This document shows, piece after piece, positions 7,044 through 11,007 of a stretch of 11,007 nucleotides of DNA. The stretch comes from Desulfovibrio desulfuricans. Its GTDB lineage: Bacteria > Desulfobacterota > Desulfovibrionia > Desulfovibrionales > Desulfovibrionaceae. The translations under genes and the position numbers were made by a program. The notes beneath the pieces were generated by a model. The model worked only from the letters and a program-made list of their open reading frames with translations, was not told the origin of the DNA and ran no database searches. Each line of letters opens with the position of its first letter. Position 1 is the first letter of the stretch. The stretch is from contig QKDT01000089.1 of assembly GCA_003251995.1 (NCBI GenBank), positions 1 to 11,007 on the forward strand, written 5' to 3'.

Positions 7044-7280
7044 ATGGCATATTGTACGACTGATAGTCATGTATCCGGCGGTAGTGCAATGCGGGTAAAT
7101 CGGGAAAAATCCCCCATTTTTGGCCTTGGTGAAATTGCAAGATATGCTGGTGTGAGCGAAAACACCATTCGGAAGTTAGTCAAAAATGAGCGCTTCCCTG
7201 CGGGCAAAATAGGCGGGCAATGGAGCAGTGATGCAGAATCAATAGACCGCTGGCGGGCATTGCGCATTGGCAACCAGTAA
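7044..7280 (+). CDS. Helix-turn-helix DNA-binding protein (excisionase/MerR-like)
   Basis: The 78-residue product contains a winged helix-turn-helix of the excisionase/AlpA/MerR type from about residue 25 to 70: IARYAGVSENTIRKLVKNERFPAGKIGG, then a wing and SIDRWR. Such proteins bind short DNA repeats as regulators or recombination directionality factors. The ATG at 7044 has a GGGGG site seven bases upstream; an ATG at 7089 would remove 15 residues without touching the DNA-binding domain. The gene starts two bases after the preceding stop codon and is followed by a tandem decamer repeat and a hairpin terminator. It is AT-richer than the flanking structural genes. A regulatory role is inferred from the fold; a second Nu1-like packaging role is less likely because a small terminase is already present. 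Confidence 0.8.
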   Translation: MAYCTTDSHVSGGSAMRVNREKSPIFGLGEIARYAGVSENTIRKLVKNERFPAGKIGGQWSSDAESIDRWRALRIGNQ

Positions 7281-7296
7281 ATAGGTTTTCTGCCAA

Positions 7297-7316
7297 ACCT
7301 GCAAAAACCTGCAAAA
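7297..7316. repeat. Two tandem decamers ACCTGCAAAA
   Basis: The ten-base word ACCTGCAAAA occurs twice head to tail at 7297-7306 and 7307-7316, one helical turn apart. AGGTTTT at 7283-7289 can pair with AAAACCT at 7304-7310, or six of its bases with AAACCT at 7295-7300, giving two mutually exclusive small hairpins. The block lies 16 bases after the helix-turn-helix gene and before the terminator, so it may be a protein-binding site. Confidence 0.55.
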
Positions 7317-7352
7317 ATGTTCAACCATTGCCGTACCAATTTTTTTTGGGCT

Positions 7353-7393
7353 ACCCCATGCAAAAGAAATACACTTTTTTGCATGGGGTTTTT
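7353..7393 (+). terminator. Hairpin terminator whose 3' arm holds the next gene's ribosome site
   Basis: ACCCCATGCAAAA (7353-7365) pairs perfectly with 7377-7389 around an 11-base loop, and a T run extends to 7393. This is a good intrinsic terminator. It ends only two bases before the ATG at 7396, and the only plausible Shine-Dalgarno sequence for that gene (GGGG, 7385-7388) is inside the descending arm. The structure could therefore both stop most transcripts coming from the terminase genes and hide the ribosome site on those that continue. Confidence 0.8.
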
Positions 7394-7395
7394 CA

Positions 7396-7629
7396 ATGGC
7401 TGGACCGTGGCGCGAACTTTACGACAAAATGGTTGCCGATATGCAGTCGGCGGCGTTCCGGCGTTTTGGCTCCTACACCATTGCCAACCGCACGTTTAGC
7501 TACCGCTCGCTCGACGAGTTCCGCGACCATCTCAAATACGTCAAACAGCAGGCCGACCTTGAGGACGGCAAAAAACCCTACCGTGCCAGAGTGTACATGG
7601 GCAACGCCGGGCGCGGGGGGCGGTTATGA
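7396..7629 (+). CDS. gpW-like head-tail joining protein
   Basis: A 77-residue protein matching the size (lambda gpW is about 68 residues), place and pattern of the gpW family: an N-terminal helix (LYDKMVADMQSAAFRRF), a beta hairpin (SYTIANRTFSYRSL) and a second helix (DEFRDHLKYVKQQADLED). In lambda, gpW binds the filled head at the portal and stabilises packaged DNA so that the tail can join. It is immediately followed by the portal gene, overlapping it in ATGA, as in the lambda order A-W-B. The start codon lies three bases after the terminator T run; the next ATG (codon 12) has no ribosome site. Confidence 0.82.
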   Translation: MAGPWRELYDKMVADMQSAAFRRFGSYTIANRTFSYRSLDEFRDHLKYVKQQADLEDGKKPYRARVYMGNAGRGGRL

Positions 7630-9191
7630 TCCGCCGTCCTGCTCGCCATCCTGCCCGGCGCACTCGCGCCATCAACGCGCCCCGGTCGTCGGCTTTCACG
7701 TCTGAATTTACGCGCGCCATCCGCAGCGGCTACGACGCCGCAGCTTCTCCGCGCACCATCGGTAATTGGTCGCCCATGCAGACCGATTTTAACCAGCTCA
7801 TCTCCACGGCTAATCCGCGCATGCGCGCCCGCGTGCGCGACCTGATCCGCAATTTCCCTCCGTTCACACGCGCGGTTAATGGTATCGTGGCTTTTACGGT
7901 CGGTCGGGGTTCGCGCTTTCAGAGTCTGGCAACCCTGCCCGATGGCACCCCCGATATGGCAGTGCGCCGCAAAATTGAGGAGCGGTTCCGCATTTGGATG
8001 GAAAAGGCCGACGTTGCGGGCAAACTACATTTTTATGAATTGCAGTCTCTTGCCAAACGGCAGGAATGCGAGTGCGGCGAGTTTGTGGCGCGTTTCGCCA
8101 CGCCGCGCGACCGCTCGCGCCACCCTTTGGCGGTGCAGCTCTATGAGCCGGAAAATCTCTCTGCGTGGCGCACCGAGGGGCAGGAGCCGGACACCGATAT
8201 TGCCCAGGGCGTGGAGTACGACGTTTTTACCGGCGAGCCGGTGGCCTACCATTTTCAAACCGTTTTTGCGTGGGAGCACGCGCTGCGCACGTGGCGCGAG
8301 CCTGCCGCCAATGTCATTCACGGTTTCCAGCCCCTGCGCCCAGGTCAGTTGCGCGGCGTAACGCCGTTTGCGCCTGCCGTTCTGCTGGCTCGGGATATGG
8401 GCGACTATACCGGCGCGGAGATTGACTCCGCAAAAATGGCGGCAAAATGGCTGGGGTTTATCAAGAGCGGCAATCCTGAAATGTCGCAGGCCCTGCGCGG
8501 CGGGCTGCCCCCCGGTGCAGGCGGCGGCATCGCGCGGCGCGAGGATATTGAGGATGTTGAAAACGCCATCCTTGAATACCTCAACGAGGGCGAGGACATG
8601 ACGTTTGCCCCGCCAACCCAGCGCCCCGGTGACAGTTTTGACAGGTTCACGCGCTTTGTGCTGCGCATGGTCGCCATCACGGTTGACCTGCCCTACGAGA
8701 TCCTATCCGGCGACTACACCAGCATCAATTACAGCACCAGCAAGGCCAGCCGTAACGATTTTTCCATGTTTCTGGTGCCGCACCAGTTCCGCAACGAGCA
8801 GCATTTTATCCGCCCTATTTTTTCCCGTTGGCTCGATTATGAAGCCCTGACGCAAGACTATCTCAAAGGCTACTGGCTTAACCGTGACCGTTTCCGCAAG
8901 GCGATGTGGATCCCCGCCGGTATGCCCAGCGTTGACCCGCTGCGCGACGGCAAAGCCGACATTGACGCCATTCAGTCGGGCATCAAATCGCCGCAGTCGG
9001 TAATCCTGGGCAGGGGTGAGGACCCGGAGGAAATTGTAGCCCAGCGCGCCGCCTGGGAAGCCTTGTGCGCCCAGTACGGGGTTGACGCAACCACGGGCGG
9101 CGTCAGCACGTCCATGGCAAACAATCCTGCCAAACTCGGAGTTGTCGAGCAGCTCACAGATCCCGACAAGGAGGACCCCACATATGCCTAA
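7626..9191 (+). CDS. Phage portal protein, lambda gpB family
   Basis: The 521-residue protein should form the dodecameric ring at the prohead vertex through which DNA enters. Recognisable landmarks are the basic N-terminus, ANPRMRARVRDLIRN followed by NGIVAFTVGRG near residues 60-95, the segment QLRGVTPFAPAVLLARDMGDY near 240, DLPYEILSGDYTSINYSTSKAS starting at 354, and WIPAGMPSVDP starting at 428 followed by DIDAIQSGIKSPQ. These order and spacing features are typical of lambda-type portals, and the length is normal. It overlaps gpW by four bases with a G-rich ribosome site, and its last eight bases overlap the protease-capsid gene. Lambda-type portals lose about 20 N-terminal residues on maturation; whether this one does is unknown. 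Confidence 0.93.
   Translation: MIRRPARHPARRTRAINAPRSSAFTSEFTRAIRSGYDAAASPRTIGNWSPMQTDFNQLISTANPRMRARVRDLIRNFPPFTRAVNGIVAFTVGRGSRFQSLATLPDGTPDMAVRRKIEERFRIWMEKADVAGKLHFYELQSLAKRQECECGEFVARFATPRDRSRHPLAVQLYEPENLSAWRTEGQEPDTDIAQGVEYDVFTGEPVAYHFQTVFAWEHALRTWREPAANVIHGFQPLRPGQLRGVTPFAPAVLLARDMGDYTGAEIDSAKMAAKWLGFIKSGNPEMSQALRGGLPPGAGGGIARREDIEDVENAILEYLNEGEDMTFAPPTQRPGDSFDRFTRFVLRMVAITVDLPYEILSGDYTSINYSTSKASRNDFSMFLVPHQFRNEQHFIRPIFSRWLDYEALTQDYLKGYWLNRDRFRKAMWIPAGMPSVDPLRDGKADIDAIQSGIKSPQSVILGRGEDPEEIVAQRAAWEALCAQYGVDATTGGVSTSMANNPAKLGVVEQLTDPDKEDPTYA
9168..9174 (+). promoter_or_regulatory. Strong ribosome binding site of the protease-capsid fusion gene
   Basis: AAGGAGG lies nine bases before the ATG at 9184 and is contained in the portal gene. 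It fixes the start of the fusion gene. Confidence 0.8.
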
Positions 9192-11007
9192 TTTCATCCG
9201 CACCAGCCGCGTGCTCTCGCTGCGCATGGACGCAACAACGGGACGCCCTGCCACGCTCAACGAGGCGGAGCGCTCCGTAGAGGTTGTGGCGAGCACCGAG
9301 GATCCCGCCATTGTTATGGACTGGGAGGCGTGGCGTCCGGTGCGCGAGGTGCTGCTGATGAGCGGTTGCCAGATCCCCCCGGCTGGGCGTGTTCCCCTTT
9401 TGGACTCGCACAACCGCGACCGGGTGGCAGATGTACTCGGCTCATTCCGCGATATTCGTGTGGAGCAAGGGCCTGACGGGCCGCAGCTCGCGGGCAAAAA
9501 CGTGTTTTCCTCCACCGAGGACGGCGAAAAGCCTTTCCAAAAGGTCATGGAGGGGCACGTAACCGATGTTTCCATAGGTTACGAAGTTATTGCATATCAG
9601 GAAGTTAAGGAAAATCAGACCGCCGAAATTGAGGGCCGCATGTTTGAAGGCCCCCTGCGCGTAACCACGCAATGGCGGCTGTTTGAATTGTCGCTCTGCC
9701 CCATTGGTGCAGACAGCAAGGCAAAAGTTCGGGCCAAACTGGCCCCCAACAAATCAGCGCCCGCCCCGCAAGCGGGCAAGGAGCGTACCATGGGCAAGAA
9801 GAGCAAAAACGCCCCGCAGGGGCAGGACGACAAAGAAGGCTTGCGCGCCTTTTTGCGTAAACTCCTGCGCGCCCTCGGCGTAACCGAGGAAGACCCCGCG
9901 CAGGATCCCCAGCAGGAACAGGAAAAAGAACTGCCTCCCGTCGAAGGTGATCCCGTGGACGGCGATGCCCTGGTGGATCAGCTTCTGGAAGTCCTCAACG
10001 AAAATGGCGTCACGGTCGACGGCGCGGACCCCGCCGAAGATCCCGCCGAAGGCAGAGCAGACCCCGAAGATCCCGCCGAAGGCACCAAGGGCAAGCGCGC
10101 CATGACCCGCGCGGGCATTCTGCGCGCCCTGCAGAATCCGCAAACTCGCACCGCCATGGTGCAGATGGCGGAGCGCTCGCGCATTACCGGCATTCGCGAA
10201 ATGTGCACGGCCCACGGCCTGAACGCCGAGCAGGAAAACAAACTCATTGAATCCGGGGCCACTCTGACCTCGGCAAAAGCGCAGGTGTACGACATGTTGC
10301 AGCAACGCAAGGGCAGCGGCCCCGGTTTCCACGCCTCATCCGGCGCGACCGAACTTGAAAAAACGCGCGCCGCCATTCAGGACGCCCTGTTCATGCGGGC
10401 GGGTATCGCAGTTGAAAAGCCCGCCCCCGGTGCCGAGGAACTGCGCGGTTTTGGCCTGCGCGATATGGCGCGCGAAATGGTGCTGCGTGCTGGCGGTGAC
10501 ATGCGCGGCGATATTCGCGCCATTGTTGGTCGTGCCCTCACCACAACCGACCTCCCGGACCTGCTGATTGAAACCAGCCGTCGCACCCTCATGGACGCCT
10601 ACGAGGCTGCGCCGGAAACGTGGAAGGAATTTGCGGAAACCGGAACGGCTGTTGACTTCAAGGAAAGCAAGGCCGTGGGTTTTGAGGGCGACGTGGAAAT
10701 GAAAAAGATCCCGGAAAACGGCGAATATTCCGAGGGTCGTCTGGCTGAAAACGCCGAAAAATTCAAGGTCGAAACTTTCGGTAGTAAGCTTTCCATCAGC
10801 CGTCAGGCCATTATCAATGACGACCTTGGCGCGCTCACGCAAACCCCGCGCCTGTATGGCGAGGCCTGCGCCCGCCTGTGCGGTGATGTCGCCTACGGTG
10901 CATTGCTGGGTACGGAAAAAATGGGTGACGGCAAGGTTTTGTTCCATGCCGACCACCTCAATCTGTTTACCGGCAAGGGAGGCGCTCCCACCGTTGCAAA
11001 TCTTGGC
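9184..11007 (+). CDS. Prohead protease-scaffold-major capsid fusion protein (3' end outside window)
   Basis: One frame stays open for 608 codons to the window edge and joins three functions. Residues 1 to about 190 are a U35/HK97-type prohead serine protease: H76 in LLDSHNRD, S130 in DVSIGY and E168 in LFELSLCPIGAD fit the family's His-Ser-Glu triad and spacing. Residues about 195-380 are charged and low-complexity, with a repeated DP-AEDPAEG element at 280-299, as expected of a cleavable scaffold. From about 385 onward the sequence resembles the Mu gpT-like major head protein (LLIETSRRTLMDAYEAAPETW, KLSISRQAIINDDL, LFHADHLNL). The protease would cut out the scaffold and free the shell subunit. 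Such fusions are a known phage family. The gene overlaps the portal gene by eight bases. An internal start at 9790 may give a second product. Confidence 0.9.
   Translation, partial: MPNFIRTSRVLSLRMDATTGRPATLNEAERSVEVVASTEDPAIVMDWEAWRPVREVLLMSGCQIPPAGRVPLLDSHNRDRVADVLGSFRDIRVEQGPDGPQLAGKNVFSSTEDGEKPFQKVMEGHVTDVSIGYEVIAYQEVKENQTAEIEGRMFEGPLRVTTQWRLFELSLCPIGADSKAKVRAKLAPNKSAPAPQAGKERTMGKKSKNAPQGQDDKEGLRAFLRKLLRALGVTEEDPAQDPQQEQEKELPPVEGDPVDGDALVDQLLEVLNENGVTVDGADPAEDPAEGRADPEDPAEGTKGKRAMTRAGILRALQNPQTRTAMVQMAERSRITGIREMCTAHGLNAEQENKLIESGATLTSAKAQVYDMLQQRKGSGPGFHASSGATELEKTRAAIQDALFMRAGIAVEKPAPGAEELRGFGLRDMAREMVLRAGGDMRGDIRAIVGRALTTTDLPDLLIETSRRTLMDAYEAAPETWKEFAETGTAVDFKESKAVGFEGDVEMKKIPENGEYSEGRLAENAEKFKVETFGSKLSISRQAIINDDLGALTQTPRLYGEACARLCGDVAYGALLGTEKMGDGKVLFHADHLNLFTGKGGAPTVANLG
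9778..9792 (+). promoter_or_regulatory. Internal ribosome site and in-frame ATG within the fusion gene
   Basis: AAGGAG (9778-9783) stands six bases before an ATG (9790-9792) that is codon 203 of the fusion, exactly at the boundary between the protease domain and the scaffold-like region. Translation from here would yield scaffold plus capsid without protease. Lambda C/Nu3 and Mu I/Z use the same device to make scaffold from the end of the protease gene. Confidence 0.55.
10035..10084 (+). repeat. Two 20-base direct repeats, 30-base period, in the scaffold region
   Basis: Bases 10035-10054 and 10065-10084 are identical. They encode an acidic proline-rich EDPAEG element twice. This is in-frame repeat expansion inside a low-complexity linker and keeps the reading frame. 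Confidence 0.8.

Noticed and set aside
4990..7140. A 716-codon open frame on the minus strand opposite the terminase gene
   Set aside because: It lies entirely antisense to a confidently identified GpA terminase and the following genes, its translation is histidine- and arginine-rich without family motifs, and long antisense frames are common opposite GC-rich genes.
7317..7705. Two plus-strand frames (7317-7499 and 7328-7705) across the terminator and gpW
   Set aside because: They read through the hairpin and overlap gpW and portal in other frames; neither has a ribosome site.
8703..9575. A 290-codon minus-strand frame across the portal/protease junction
   Set aside because: It is antisense to two well-supported structural genes, and its sequence shows no family features.
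10035..10084. Scaffold-region direct repeats as a possible CRISPR or mobile-element signal
   Set aside because: Only two copies, in frame and coding for an acidic proline-rich linker; simple in-gene repeat expansion explains them.
1..11007. A previously undescribed defence system or other new multi-gene system
   Set aside because: Apart from the two small genes at 6574-7280, every gene fits a known phage replication, packaging or head family. I found no nuclease-effector, toxin-antitoxin, CRISPR array or reverse-transcriptase signal.

Overview
The window reads as part of a tailed-phage (siphovirus-like or Mu/lambda-like head module) genome, most likely a prophage in a GC-rich bacterium. Gene content and style (P4-type primase/helicase, GpA terminase, lambda-type portal, and a prohead protease fused to a Mu gpT-like capsid protein) resemble prophages I associate with Desulfovibrio and relatives. 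That host guess rests on memory of families, not on a search. All convincing genes are on the + strand; the many minus-strand ORFs are shadows of GC-rich coding sequence.

Layout. Bases 1-10 look like the 3' end of a tRNA (possibly tRNA-Asn) and are followed by a strong hairpin terminator (19-54). Bases 55-530 hold no convincing gene but contain several inverted repeats and a short repeated word: a structured leader upstream of the replication genes. Gene 1 (531-2246) is a D5/P4-family SF3 helicase. A 253-base gap (2247-2499) follows, flanked by an imperfect 21-base direct repeat. It holds four copies of a TAGGAYRAT word, an AT-rich core, a 16-bp inverted repeat and a candidate promoter, so it may be a replication origin or operator. 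Gene 2 (2500-4017) is a zinc-finger/Toprim primase. Its end overlaps gene 3 (4010-4621, terminase small subunit), which overlaps gene 4 (4621-6570, terminase large subunit GpA).

Two small genes follow: an unrecognised protein (6574-7041) and an excisionase/MerR-like helix-turn-helix protein (7044-7280). After them come a tandem decamer repeat and a terminator-like hairpin (7353-7393), which ends three bases before the start codon of a gpW-like head-tail joining protein (7396-7629). The portal gene (7626-9191) overlaps gpW by 4 bases, and the protease-scaffold-capsid fusion (9184 to the window end, incomplete) overlaps the portal gene by 8.

How they work together. The helicase and primase would initiate phage DNA replication; the terminase subunits would recognise and cut concatemers and pump DNA through the portal into a prohead. 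The fusion gene would supply maturation protease, scaffold and shell protein, and gpW would prepare the filled head for the tail. The order Nu1-A-(two extra genes)-W-B-C/Nu3/E follows lambda, with the capsid functions merged into one reading frame. The points most worth checking are an in-frame internal start with its own ribosome site inside the fusion gene, the repeat-rich gap between the two replication genes, and the terminator-like hairpin containing the ribosome site of the gpW gene.
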